A stretch of 36,124 bases of DNA from Alphaproteobacteria bacterium. GTDB taxonomy: Bacteria; Pseudomonadota; Alphaproteobacteria; Geminicoccales; Geminicoccaceae. Under the pieces are notes generated by a model, which made no database searches, was not told the DNA's origin, and saw only the letters and a program-made list of their open reading frames with translations. Positions 18,520-26,787 of the stretch are shown here, one piece after another. The position numbers were made by a program, and so were the translations under genes. Location of the stretch: assembly GCA_027045875.1 (NCBI GenBank), contig JALUAG010000097.1, positions 1 to 36,124 of the forward strand. Direction: 5' to 3'. The first letter of the stretch is position 1. Each line of letters starts with the position of its first letter.

Positions 18520-18650
18520 CCGTTTGCCGTCTCCTTCGCCGGTGAAGGCGGCGACGATGCGGTCGAGCCCGGCGAACAGCAGTTCGACGCTGTAGCCGGC
18601 GAGGAAGGCGAGGGCCAGCGGCTGCACGGCGGCGAGGCCGGTCACCCGCG
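18520..18650 (-). pseudogene. possible remnant of a small membrane-protein C terminus
   Basis: In the 486-base gap 18456-18941 the minus strand encodes LAAVQPLALAFLAGYSVELL followed by FAGLDRIVAAFTG, roughly 18640-18540. The hydrophobic helix plus GYSVELLFAGLDR looks like a conserved protein end rather than chance translation of GC-rich DNA. No start codon, ribosome site or upstream domain was found on the same frame, so it may be the decayed end of a longer gene. The remainder of the gap, 18660-18870, shows no gene I can support. Confidence 0.3.
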
Positions 18651-18877
18651 CATCTCCCCGGCCGTCGCCGGCACCTCGAAATCGGCCGCCGGCGCCGTTT
18701 CCGCGAGCGCTCTCGATCCGCGCTCCTGCATCCCGCCGCCTCCCCGAGCCGGACCGCGCGTTCAATCGCCGCGCTGGTTGCTTCCGGGAAAGCTTATCGC
18801 ACGGGTTTCCGGAGGCGGCCGTGTCCTTTCGGGACGGTCGTCCACCGGAGCGCCGACCTATGGACAGGGTTGGTGGA

Positions 18878-18892
18878 TTTGTATATGCAAAA
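18878..18892. promoter_or_regulatory. HutC-type operator in front of the liv-type transporter
   Basis: TTTGTATATGCAAAA is an A+T-rich imperfect palindrome (core TTGTATATGCAA, one mismatched pair) in GC-rich DNA, 50 bases before the binding-protein start. The 12 bases TGTATATGCAAA are repeated exactly at 25877-25888 in the hutG-hutC divergent region. The site contains a TATATG that could serve as -10 box, so a bound GntR-family repressor would block transcription. The assignment to HutC is inferred from the shared word and from the presence of hutC in the locus. Confidence 0.65.
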
Positions 18893-18941
18893 CGCGCGGC
18901 TTTCGGCGCATCCGGAACAAGTGCCAGAAAGGAGACGAGGG

Positions 18942-20105
18942 ATGGCAACGCGTCGTATGGTGACCGGACTGCTGCTCGGAACGGCGGTGGCGCTCGCGGG
19001 AACGGGCGTTCCCGGGGCGGGAGCCGCCGAGGCGATCCGGATCGGCTTTCACGCGCCGCTCACCGGCTTCGCCGCCGGCGACGGCAAGAGTGCGCGCCTC
19101 GGTGCCGAGCTCGCGGTGGAGCAGATCAACGCCGCCGGTGGCGTGCTCGGCAGGCCCCTGGAGCTCGTGACCTACGACGACCAGGCCAAGCCCGACCAGG
19201 CGGTGCCGGTGGCCAACAAGCTGCTCGGCGAGGGCATCGTGGCGGCCATCTCGGGCAGCTATTCCGGCGCCACCCGGGCGGCGGCGGCGGTCTTCCAGCA
19301 GGCCGGCATGCCCTATGTTTCGGCCTACGCCATCCATCCCGACATCACCCGCACCGGCGACTACGTGTTCCGCACCGCCAGCATGGGCGAGGTGCAGGGC
19401 CGCGGCGGCGCCAAGCTGATCGGCGAGATCCTGGGCCAGAAGCGGGTGGTGCTGATCACCCTCGACAACGATTTCGGCCAGTCGCTGGCCCGCGGCTTCA
19501 AGGAGAAGGCGGGCGACTTCGGCATCGAGATCGTGAGCGAGTACACCTACGGGATCAAGGAGCGCCAGTTCGGCGCCATCGTCGCCTCGGTCAAGCGCGA
19601 CGCCCCGGAGGCGATCTACGCCTCGGGCTACTTCTTCACCGCCGGGCCGCTGGTGAGCCAGCTCCGCGCCGGCGGCGTGCGGGCCACCATCGTCGGCCAG
19701 GAAGGCTACGATTCCCAGAATTTCATCGACATCGCCAAGGCCGCCGCCGAGGGGGTGCTGATCACCACCGCCCTCGATCGCGACAGCGATCGGCCCGAGG
19801 TGCGCAGCTTCATCGGCGCCTTCGAGGAGAAGGCGGGCTTTCCCGCCGACATGGTGGCCGCCTCCACCTACACCGCGGTGCAGGTGCTGGCCCACGCCAT
19901 CGAGCGGGCGGGCGGCACCGAGGGCAAGGCCGTTCGCGACGCGCTGGCCGCCACCCGGGACTTTCCGACCGCCATCGGCCCCGTCACCTTCAACGCGCTG
20001 GGGGAGATCTACAAGCCCATCCAGGTGCAGGTGGTGAAGGACGGGCGTTTCCGGCGTTTCGCGGTGATCGACGATCCGGTGCTGCTGGCACCGCCGGCCG
20101 AATAG
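18942..20105 (+). CDS. branched-chain amino acid-type (HAAT) ABC transporter, periplasmic binding protein
   Basis: This 387-residue protein has a signal peptide (MATRRM, hydrophobic LLLGTAVALAGTG, cleavage near AGAAEA). The mature part is a LivJ/LivK-like fold: IRIGFHAPLTGFAAGDGKSA, AVEQINAAGGVLGRPLELV, DDQAKPDQA, and ISGSYSGATRAAAAVFQQAG for ligand contacts. The ATG at 18942 follows GGAGACGAGG; the frame is open further upstream to 18870 but that part covers the operator. It is first of a five-gene operon. Because a HutC-like operator precedes it and hutU-hutG lie downstream in convergent orientation, histidine or urocanate is a better guess for ligand than leucine. That is inference. Confidence 0.9.
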   Translation: MATRRMVTGLLLGTAVALAGTGVPGAGAAEAIRIGFHAPLTGFAAGDGKSARLGAELAVEQINAAGGVLGRPLELVTYDDQAKPDQAVPVANKLLGEGIVAAISGSYSGATRAAAAVFQQAGMPYVSAYAIHPDITRTGDYVFRTASMGEVQGRGGAKLIGEILGQKRVVLITLDNDFGQSLARGFKEKAGDFGIEIVSEYTYGIKERQFGAIVASVKRDAPEAIYASGYFFTAGPLVSQLRAGGVRATIVGQEGYDSQNFIDIAKAAAEGVLITTALDRDSDRPEVRSFIGAFEEKAGFPADMVAASTYTAVQVLAHAIERAGGTEGKAVRDALAATRDFPTAIGPVTFNALGEIYKPIQVQVVKDGRFRRFAVIDDPVLLAPPAE

Positions 20106-20144
20106 GCGCGCACGCTACCGACGCTCTTCCTTCCGCGAGGCGGC

Positions 20145-21008
20145 ATGTTCTACGTCGAGCTCCTCATCGCCGGGCTCGTTCAGGGCGCGATGTACGCGAT
20201 GATGGCGCTGGGGCTGACCCTGATCTACGGCCTCCTGCGCATCCTCCACATCGCCCATGCCGCCTTCTTCACCCTCGGCGGCTACGTCGGGGTGCTGGCG
20301 GCCAACAGTGGCCTGCCGCTCGGCGCGGCGGCGGCCCTCGGCGTGCTGGTGGCGGCGACCGCCGGGCCCCTCGTCTACGGTACCGTCTACCGCCCGCTCC
20401 TCGACAAGCCGCCCTATGTGGCACTCATCGCCTCGATCGGTCTCCTGATCGCCATGGAGGACGGGTTCCGCCTGCTGTTCGGCCCCTACGGCCTGTCCTT
20501 CGCGGAGAACCCCTGGTTCGTCACCGGCCCCGATCTCGGCGGCATCTTCCTCAACTGGGTGCAGATCGCCCTCGGCCTCTCGGCCGTGCTGGCGATCGCC
20601 GGGCTCGGGCTGTTCGCCGTCGGTTCGCGGGCCGGGGTCGCCTGGCGGGCCACGGTGGACGACCCCGAGATGGCGATGAGCTTCGGCGTCTCCCCCGAAC
20701 GGGTGCGGCTCCTGGCCTTCGCCCTCGCCTCGGCGCTGGCCGGCCTCGCCGGCTTTCTCGTGGGTCTCCTCAACAACCTGATCGAGCCCGGCATGGGCAA
20801 CATCACGAGCTACAAGGGGCTCGCCATCGTCGTCCTGGGCGGGCTCGGCAACGTGCCGGGGACCCTGTGGGCGAGCCTCCTCCTGGGTGTCGCCGAGAGC
20901 TTCGGTACCATCTATCTCGACAAGATCCTGGATCGCGACGCCATCGCCTTCTTCATCCTGGTGGCGGTGCTGATGTGGCGGCCGCAGGGGCTCGCGCGGG
21001 GGCGGTGA
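20145..21008 (+). CDS. HAAT ABC transporter permease (LivH-like)
   Basis: This 287-residue integral membrane protein of the LivH family begins with LLIAGLVQGAMYAMMALGLT and LIYGLLRILHIAHAAFFTLG, the typical first two segments. RATVDDPEMAMSFGVSPERV is the cytoplasmic loop that contacts the ATPase, and IVVLGGLGNVPGTLWASLLLG is the late conserved segment. About eight hydrophobic helices are seen. The ATG at 20145 has GAGG 5 bases upstream, 39 bases after the binding protein gene. It pairs with the LivM-like permease that begins 4 bases after its stop. Confidence 0.93.
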   Translation: MFYVELLIAGLVQGAMYAMMALGLTLIYGLLRILHIAHAAFFTLGGYVGVLAANSGLPLGAAAALGVLVAATAGPLVYGTVYRPLLDKPPYVALIASIGLLIAMEDGFRLLFGPYGLSFAENPWFVTGPDLGGIFLNWVQIALGLSAVLAIAGLGLFAVGSRAGVAWRATVDDPEMAMSFGVSPERVRLLAFALASALAGLAGFLVGLLNNLIEPGMGNITSYKGLAIVVLGGLGNVPGTLWASLLLGVAESFGTIYLDKILDRDAIAFFILVAVLMWRPQGLARGR

Positions 21009-21012
21009 GGTC

Positions 21013-21855
21013 ATGGACGCCTATCTGACGAGCCTGCTCACCTTCGTCGCCATCAACGTGACCCTCGCCCTGGGCCTCAACCTGATCACCGGCTTCTGCG
21101 GCCAGGTGAGCCTCGGGCACGCCGCCTTCTTCGGCGCCGGCGCCTATGCCGCGGCGCTGGTCACCACGGCGGGCCATCCCTTCGCCCTCGGGCTCCTGGC
21201 GGCGATGGCGACGGCGGGCGTCCTCGGGCTCGTGGTGGGGCTCGCGAGCCTCCGGGTGCGCGAGGATTTCCTCGCGATCACCACCATGGGCGCGGGTTTC
21301 CTGTTCCTGGGCTTCGTCCGCAAGCAGGAATGGCTCGGCGGCGAGTTCGGCATCCCCGGCATCCGGCCGCCCTTCGGCCCCGAGGGCATGGCCATCCTCG
21401 CCGTCGCCTCGGCGCTCCTCGTCTGGGCCGCCGGCATCGCCGTGCGGCGGAGCTGGATGGGACGCATCTTCCTGGCCATCGCCCGCGACGAGGAGGCCGC
21501 CTCCAGCCTCGGCATCGACACCGCCCGCTTCAAGCTCGCGGCCTTCCTCCTGGGCACCGTGAGCGCCGGTCTCGCCGGCGCCGTCTACGCCCATGTGGTG
21601 CAGCTCATCGTTCCCGATGCCTTCGGCTTCATCCAGTCCATCACCATCCTGGCGATGGTGGTGGTGGGCGGCATCGGCTCCAACCTCGGCGCCGTGGCGG
21701 GCGCGGTGCTGCTGACCCTGCTGCCCGAGATGTTCCGCTTCGTCGATACCTACAAGCTCCTCGTCTACGGCGGGCTCCTGATCCTCGTCATGCATTTGAG
21801 CCCCGACGGGCTCGTCGGTATCGCCCGGCGCCTCCTGGGGGCGGTCCGGCGATGA
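21013..21855 (+). CDS. HAAT ABC transporter permease (LivM-like)
   Basis: This 280-residue permease shows the LivM landmarks LGLNLITGFCGQVSLGHAAF, REDFLAITTMGAGFL, AIARDEEAASSLGIDTARFK (ATPase-coupling loop) and AMVVVGGIGSNLGAVAGAVL. It is at the short end for LivM, lacking the extra N-terminal helices of the E. coli protein. The stop overlaps the ATPase start by 4 bases (ATGA). It forms the translocation pore with the LivH-like subunit. Confidence 0.93.
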   Translation: MDAYLTSLLTFVAINVTLALGLNLITGFCGQVSLGHAAFFGAGAYAAALVTTAGHPFALGLLAAMATAGVLGLVVGLASLRVREDFLAITTMGAGFLFLGFVRKQEWLGGEFGIPGIRPPFGPEGMAILAVASALLVWAAGIAVRRSWMGRIFLAIARDEEAASSLGIDTARFKLAAFLLGTVSAGLAGAVYAHVVQLIVPDAFGFIQSITILAMVVVGGIGSNLGAVAGAVLLTLLPEMFRFVDTYKLLVYGGLLILVMHLSPDGLVGIARRLLGAVRR

Positions 21856-22598
21856 GCCTTCTCGAGATCCGCGAGGTGAGCCGCGCCTTCGGCGGCGTGG
21901 TGGCGGTGGACCGCGTGTCGCTCGCGGTGGAGCCCGGCGCCTTCCTCGGGCTGATCGGTCCCAACGGCGCCGGCAAGACCACCCTCCTGCGCCTCACCTG
22001 CGGGCTGGAGCGTCCCGACGGCGGCAGCATCCGCTTCGACGGCCGCGACGTCACCCGCCTGCCGCCCCATCGGCGGGCCCAGCGGGGCCTGGTCCTGACC
22101 CATCAGGTGGTGCGTCCCTTCCGCGACCTCACCCTGACCGACAACGTGCTGCTGGGCGCTGCCCGCGAGTTCGGCCGGGATCCGCTGCGGGCCCTCGCCA
22201 CCTTCGCCTACCGCGACCGACGGGCGGAGGCGGAGGCGCTGCTGGCCCGTGTGGGCATCGCCGACTTCGCCGGCCGGACGGCGGCCGAGGTGCCCCTCGG
22301 CATCCTGAAGCGCATGCAGATCGCCCGCGCCCTCGCCACCGGGCCGCGCCTGCTGCTGCTCGACGAGCCGCTGGCCGGCCTCAACCAGACCGAGGCACGG
22401 GCGATCGGCGATCTCCTCACCCGCCTCCACGACGAGGGGCTCACGCTCGTGCTCATAGAGCACAATCTCGCCGAGGTGCTGCGCATCGCGAGGCGGCTCG
22501 CGGTCCTCGATCGGGGACGGCTGCTGGCCGAGGGGGAGCCCGAAGCGGTGATGCGGGATCCCGCCGTGCGCCGCGCCTATCTCGGGGAGGCGGCCTGA
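21852..22598 (+). CDS. HAAT ABC transporter ATP-binding protein (LivG-like)
   Basis: This 248-residue ATPase has Walker A GPNGAGKTT (36-44), Gln85 in the Q-loop, Walker B LLLLDEP (167-173), and the H-loop His in LVLIEHNLAEV. The C-loop signature, normally LSYGQ or LPYGxQRR in LivG, reads VPLGILKRMQIARA (147-160), so the canonical Ser/Gly-Gln is missing. The ATG at 21852 overlaps the permease stop. It should form a heterodimer with the LivF-like ATPase, whose signature is intact (LSGGEQQM), so one of the two ATP sites may be degenerate. Confidence 0.92.
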   Translation: MSLLEIREVSRAFGGVVAVDRVSLAVEPGAFLGLIGPNGAGKTTLLRLTCGLERPDGGSIRFDGRDVTRLPPHRRAQRGLVLTHQVVRPFRDLTLTDNVLLGAAREFGRDPLRALATFAYRDRRAEAEALLARVGIADFAGRTAAEVPLGILKRMQIARALATGPRLLLLDEPLAGLNQTEARAIGDLLTRLHDEGLTLVLIEHNLAEVLRIARRLAVLDRGRLLAEGEPEAVMRDPAVRRAYLGEAA

Positions 22599-23311
22599 TG
22601 CTGGAGCTCGCGCGGGTGTCGGTGGCGAGGGGCGAGCTGCGGGTGGTCCGGGATCTCGAGCTGACCGTCTCCGCGGGCGAAATGGTGGCCCTTCTCGGCC
22701 CCAACGGCGCCGGCAAGACCTCCACCATCATGGCGATCGCCGGCCACGTGCCGGTGGTGGAGGGCACGATCCGCTTCGAGGGACGGTCGATCGACACCCT
22801 GTCGCCGCCCGAACGGACCCGCCTCGGGCTCGGTCTCGTGCCCGAGGGGCGGCGCATCTTCCCCGATCTCACGGTGCGGGAGAACCTGGTGGTCGGCGGC
22901 TACCTGCTGTCGCGGGGCGAGGCCCAGAAGCGGGAACGGGAGGTGACGGCCCTCTTCCCCCGGCTCGAGGAGCGCCGCCAGCAGCGCGCCGGCACCCTCT
23001 CCGGCGGCGAGCAGCAGATGCTTTCGATCGCCCGCGCGCTGATGGTGCGGCCGCGCCTTCTGCTCGTGGACGAACTGTCCCTCGGGTTGATGCCGGCGGT
23101 GGTCGACCTCTGTTTCGAGGTGCTGGTGCGGCTCTGTCGCGAGCAGGGGCTCGCCTGCCTCGTGGTGGAACAGAACACCCAGAAGATCCTCACCGTCGCC
23201 GATCGCGTGACCGTGCTCTCCGCCGGCCGCACGGTCTGGCAGGGCACCGCCGAAGAGGCGCGCGCCGACGAGGCGCTGATCGACCGCATGCTGGGGCTGG
23301 AGGCCGGCTAG
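22598..23311 (+). CDS. HAAT ABC transporter ATP-binding protein (LivF-like)
   Basis: This 237-residue ATPase has Walker A GPNGAGKTS, LGLVPEGRRIFPDLTVRENL (the LivF Q-loop region), signature TLSGGEQQMLSIARALM, Walker B LLLVDELSLGL and the H-loop in VVEQNTQK. Note DEL in place of DEP after the catalytic Glu, which is common in LivF. The ATG at 22598 overlaps the stop of the preceding gene by one base (TGATG). It is the last gene of the transporter operon, and its stop lies in a hairpin at 23310-23329 facing hutU. Confidence 0.93.
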   Translation: MLELARVSVARGELRVVRDLELTVSAGEMVALLGPNGAGKTSTIMAIAGHVPVVEGTIRFEGRSIDTLSPPERTRLGLGLVPEGRRIFPDLTVRENLVVGGYLLSRGEAQKREREVTALFPRLEERRQQRAGTLSGGEQQMLSIARALMVRPRLLLVDELSLGLMPAVVDLCFEVLVRLCREQGLACLVVEQNTQKILTVADRVTVLSAGRTVWQGTAEEARADEALIDRMLGLEAG

Positions 23312-23329
23312 CGCCGCCCGGCCGGCGCT
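23310..23329. terminator. bidirectional stem-loop between livF-like gene and hutU
   Basis: AGCGCCG (23310-23316) and CGGCGCT (23323-23329) form a 7-bp stem with a 6-base loop, starting within the livF-like stop codon and ending 4 bases from the hutU stop. A compact shared terminator for converging operons; no T run. Confidence 0.5.
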
Positions 23330-23333
23330 CCGC

Positions 23334-25010
23334 TCATCGATCGCCGAGAAACGGCAGCTCGAGCCCGTGCCGGCGGGCGCAGGCGATGGCTTCGGCATAG
23401 CCCGCGTCGGCATGACGCATGACGCCGCTCGCCGGGTCGTTCCACAGCACCCGCGCGATACGCTCGTCGGCCTCGGCGGTGCCGTCGCAGCAGATCACCA
23501 TGCCGGCGTGCTGCGAATAGCCGATGCCCACCCCGCCGCCGTGATGGATGGACACCCAGGTGGCGCCCGAGGCGACGTTGAGCATGGCATTGAGGAGCGG
23601 CCAGTCGGCCACCGCGTCGGAACCGTCGCGCATGCCCTCGGTCTCGCGGTTGGGGGAAGCCACCGAGCCCGAATCGAGATGGTCGCGGCCGATCACGACG
23701 GGCGCCGACAGCTCGCCCCGGCGCACCATCTCGTTGAAGGCGAGACCGAGGCGGTGGCGCTCGCCGAGGCCCACCCAGCAGATGCGCGCCGGCAGCCCCT
23801 GGAAGCGGATCCGGCGCCCGGCCATGTCGAGCCAGTTGTGGAGATGCGGATCGTCGGGCAGCAGCTCCTTCACCTTCTCGTCGGTGCGGCGGATGTCCTC
23901 GGGATCGCCGGACAGGGCCGCCCAGCGGAAGGGTCCGACGCCGCGGCAGAACATGGGCCGGATGTAGGCGGGCACGAAGCCCGGAAAGGCGAAGGCGTCC
24001 TCGAGCCCCTCCTCCCGGGCCACCTGGCGGATGTTGTTGCCGTAGTCGAAGGTGGGCACGCCCCGGCGGTGGAACGCCAGCATCGCCTCGACATGGGCGC
24101 GGATCGAGGCGCGGGCCGCCCGTTCGACGGCTCCGGGGTCGCTTTCCTGTCGTGTCCGCCATTCCTCGAGGCTCCAGCCCCGCGGCAGGTAGCCGTGCAC
24201 GGGATCGTGGGCCGAGGTCTGGTCGGTCAAAAGATCCGGCCGCACGCCGCGTTCGAGGAGTTGCGGCAGCACCTCGGCGGCATTGCCGAGCAGCCCCACC
24301 GAGAGGGGGCGCCGCTCGGCCACCGAGCGCTCGATCATCGCGAGCGCCTCCTCGAGGTCCGCGGTCCAGCGGTCGAGATAGCCCGTGCGGATGCGGAACT
24401 CGATGCGGGCCGGGTCGCATTCGACGGCCAGCAGCGAGGCCCCGGCCATGGTGGCGGCGAGGGGCTGCGCGCCCCCCATGCCGCCGAGCCCGGCGGTCAG
24501 GATCCAGCGGCCGGAGAGATCGCCCCCATAGTGGCGGCGCCCGGCCTCGACGAAGGTCTCGTAGGTGCCCTGCACGATCCCCTGAGAGCCGATGTAGATC
24601 CAGGAGCCGGCGGTCATCTGGCCGTACATCATGAGTCCGAGGCGCTCGAGCTCGTTGAAATGCTCCCAGGTGGCCCAGTGCGCGACCAGATTGGAGTTGG
24701 CGATCAGCACCCGCGGCGCCCAGCGGTGGGTGCGGAACACCCCGACCGGTTTGCCCGACTGGACGAGCAGGGTCTGGTCCTCCTCCAGCCGCTCGAGGGT
24801 CGCGACGATGCGGTCGAAGCATTCCCAGTTGCGGGCCGCCCGGCCGATGCCGCCGTAGACCACGAGCTCCTCGGGGCGCTCCGCCACCTCGGGGTCCAGG
24901 TTGTTCATCAGCATCCGCAGCGGGGCCTCGATCTGCCAGTTGCGGCAGCGCAGCTCCGCGCCGCGGGGTGCTCGGACGATGCGGAGGTTGTTGCGCGACG
25001 GCTCGCTCAT
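23334..25010 (-). CDS. hutU: urocanate hydratase (urocanase)
   Basis: This 558-residue enzyme adds water to urocanate to give imidazolonepropionate, using a tightly bound NAD. Its length equals the family norm (about 557). Typical segments are [37 protein letters not shown] (NAD loop), [48 protein letters not shown] with the conserved Cys, and [17 protein letters not shown]. The ATG at 25010 overlaps the hutG stop by 4 bases, so the start is clear despite the open frame continuing to 25904. Transcription would come from the operator-bearing region at 25875-25890. Confidence 0.96.
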   Translation of the reverse strand: MSEPSRNNLRIVRAPRGAELRCRNWQIEAPLRMLMNNLDPEVAERPEELVVYGGIGRAARNWECFDRIVATLERLEEDQTLLVQSGKPVGVFRTHRWAPRVLIANSNLVAHWATWEHFNELERLGLMMYGQMTAGSWIYIGSQGIVQGTYETFVEAGRRHYGGDLSGRWILTAGLGGMGGAQPLAATMAGASLLAVECDPARIEFRIRTGYLDRWTADLEEALAMIERSVAERRPLSVGLLGNAAEVLPQLLERGVRPDLLTDQTSAHDPVHGYLPRGWSLEEWRTRQESDPGAVERAARASIRAHVEAMLAFHRRGVPTFDYGNNIRQVAREEGLEDAFAFPGFVPAYIRPMFCRGVGPFRWAALSGDPEDIRRTDEKVKELLPDDPHLHNWLDMAGRRIRFQGLPARICWVGLGERHRLGLAFNEMVRRGELSAPVVIGRDHLDSGSVASPNRETEGMRDGSDAVADWPLLNAMLNVASGATWVSIHHGGGVGIGYSQHAGMVICCDGTAEADERIARVLWNDPASGVMRHADAGYAEAIACARRHGLELPFLGDR

Positions 25011-25828
25011 GACTGGTCTCCGATGACGCGCCGTTCGAGGGTTTCGAGCAGGGCCGCGAGCAGCCGGGCGAGGAGCGGGCGCAGCCGTGCCGCGCGCGCC
25101 TCGAACCAGCTCCAGGGCGGCTCTTCCCGCATGTAGGTGGCCTGGGCGAGTTCCATCTGCAGCGCGGACACGCCCGTTTCCGGTCGGCCGTAGTGCCGGG
25201 TGGTGTAACCGCCCTTGAAGCGGCCGTCGGTGACCCACGTGTAACCCGCCGCCTCCGCCTCCGCGAGCACGCCTTCGGCGGTCGCGATCAGTGCCGGATG
25301 GGCGCTCCGCCGGTCGTTGGCGCCGAGGTTGAGGTCCGGCAGCCGGCCGGCGAACAGGCGGGGGATGCGCGAGCGGATGGAGTGGCAGTCGTAGAGCAGC
25401 ACGTGGTCGTAGCGCCGACGGAGCCGCGCGAGCTGTTCCTCCAGAGCGGCGTGGTAGGGCCGCCAGTAGCGCTCGAGCCGTTCCCGGCACTCGGCGGCGT
25501 CCGGCTCCCGTCCCGGGAGATAGAGGGCGCGGCCGTCGAAGTCGGTCGTGGGGCAGAGCCCGGTGGTCTCGAGACCGGGGTAGAGGCAGCGGTCGTCGGG
25601 TGGCCGGTTGACGTCGATCAGGTAGCGGGAGAAGCGGGCGCGGACCACGGTTGCGCCAGCCAGCAGATCGGCATAGAGGCGATCCAGCTGCCAGTCGGTA
25701 TCGGTACGGGCACGGCCGGTGGCGGTCAGCCGCGCCTCCAGCTCCGGCGGCAGCCAGGTGCCGACATGGGGCTGTGCCAGCAGCAGAGGGCGATCGCCCT
25801 CGACGACTTCGATGCAGGCCGGGTTCAC
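25007..25828 (-). CDS. hutG: N-formylglutamate deformylase
   Basis: This 273-residue N-formylglutamate amidohydrolase shows the family pattern [73 protein letters not shown] and [25 protein letters not shown]. It releases formate and glutamate at the end of the five-step histidine pathway, which implies a HutF deiminase elsewhere in the genome. The start at 25828 is probably GTG, read from the minus strand as the first codon of the conserved N terminus. It overlaps hutU by 4 bases and is divergent from hutC, 89 bases apart. Confidence 0.92.
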   Translation of the reverse strand: MNPACIEVVEGDRPLLLAQPHVGTWLPPELEARLTATGRARTDTDWQLDRLYADLLAGATVVRARFSRYLIDVNRPPDDRCLYPGLETTGLCPTTDFDGRALYLPGREPDAAECRERLERYWRPYHAALEEQLARLRRRYDHVLLYDCHSIRSRIPRLFAGRLPDLNLGANDRRSAHPALIATAEGVLAEAEAAGYTWVTDGRFKGGYTTRHYGRPETGVSALQMELAQATYMREEPPWSWFEARAARLRPLLARLLAALLETLERRVIGDQS

Positions 25829-25874
25829 GCGTCTCCTCCCGGTGGCCCGCTCTCGCGGGGGCTTGGCATCGAAA

Positions 25875-25889
25875 TATGTATATGCAAAT
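25875..25889. promoter_or_regulatory. HutC-type operator between hutG and hutC
   Basis: TATGTATATGCAAAT lies in the divergent hutG/hutC gap, 47 bases before the hutG start and 28 bases before the hutC GTG. Its 12 bases TGTATATGCAAA are identical to those in front of the liv-type operon (18880-18891). It fits an operator for HutC controlling hutUG and its own gene. Two in-frame ATG codons inside the operator (25876, 25882) are therefore not used as starts. Confidence 0.65.
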
Positions 25890-25917
25890 CTCGCATCTGT
25901 CCATCGAGGGAACGGAC

Positions 25918-26682
25918 GTGGCGGAGCCCGACGGCAGGACGCAAGGCGACGGAGGTACGGCTCGGCGGCCGCGGGGGCGGCTCCCCGCCTACGAGCGGAT
26001 CAAGGCGGCGATCCGGACCCGCATCCGCGAGGGAGAATGGGGGCCCGGCGATCCCATCCCCGGCGAATCCGAGCTCGCCCGGGACTTCGGCGTCTCCAGG
26101 CTGACCGCCCACCGGGCGCTGCGCGAGCTGGCGCGCGAGGGGGTGATCGAGCGCCGGCGGCGGCGGGGCAGTCGCGTCGCCGTGCGGACCGGCCGCGACA
26201 TCGTGCTCGAGATCCCGCGCATCGAGCGGCTGGTGACGGGTCTCGGGGCGGCCTACGAGCTGCGGCTCCTGTGGCGCCGCACCACCGTGCCACCGTCGGA
26301 GATCCGCGAGCGGCTGGAACTGGCGCCGGGGCAGCGGGCGCTCCACCTCGTCCTGCTGCATCTGGCGGACCGGCGTCCCTTCCAGCTCGAGGACCGCTGG
26401 ATCAATCTGCTGGCGGTACCGGAGGCGGCGCAGGCCGATTTCACCACCATCGCCCCCGGTTCCTGGCTGCTCGAGCACGTGCCCTGGTCGGAGGCCGAGC
26501 ACGTGATCGCCGCCGAGAACGCCGATCCCGCCACCGCCCGCGCGCTCGACATCGAGCCGGGCGAGGCGGTGCTGGTGATCGAGCGGCGGACGCGCAACCG
26601 GAACCGGGTGGTCACCTGGGCGCGTTTCCGCCATCCCGGCAGCTCCTATCGTCTCGCCACCGCCTTCGCGCCCCGCGCGTGA
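25918..26682 (+). CDS. hutC: histidine utilization repressor HutC (GntR family, UTRA domain)
   Basis: This 254-residue regulator has a GntR winged HTH ([20 protein letters not shown] at 22-41, then [20 protein letters not shown] and [15 protein letters not shown]) followed by a UTRA ligand domain ([40 protein letters not shown]-like region, and [11 protein letters not shown] at the end). HutC senses urocanate, which releases it from DNA. I chose the GTG at 25918, 8 bases after GAGG, rather than the upstream ATG at 25876, which lies inside the operator. The basic run RRRRRG in the wing is notable. It is divergent from hutG-hutU. Confidence 0.9.
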   Translation: MAEPDGRTQGDGGTARRPRGRLPAYERIKAAIRTRIREGEWGPGDPIPGESELARDFGVSRLTAHRALRELAREGVIERRRRRGSRVAVRTGRDIVLEIPRIERLVTGLGAAYELRLLWRRTTVPPSEIRERLELAPGQRALHLVLLHLADRRPFQLEDRWINLLAVPEAAQADFTTIAPGSWLLEHVPWSEAEHVIAAENADPATARALDIEPGEAVLVIERRTRNRNRVVTWARFRHPGSSYRLATAFAPRA

Positions 26683-26720
26683 GCCCGGACGGCGGGCGAT
26701 GCTGCGGCGGTGCGCCGGAC

Positions 26721-26750
26721 TTGACAGGCGGGAAACTCGGACCGTTCTAT
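26721..26750 (+). promoter_or_regulatory. sigma70-type promoter for the two-ATPase ABC importer
   Basis: TTGACA (26721-26726), 18 bases, TTCTAT (26745-26750), 38 bases before the TTG start of the first permease. The -35 hexamer is consensus. It separates the importer operon from hutC, so the two are probably regulated apart. No operator copy of the hut word was seen here. Confidence 0.55.
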
Positions 26751-26787
26751 CGGCGCGTCCCCCCGGGGACGATCGAGGGAGGCCGAA

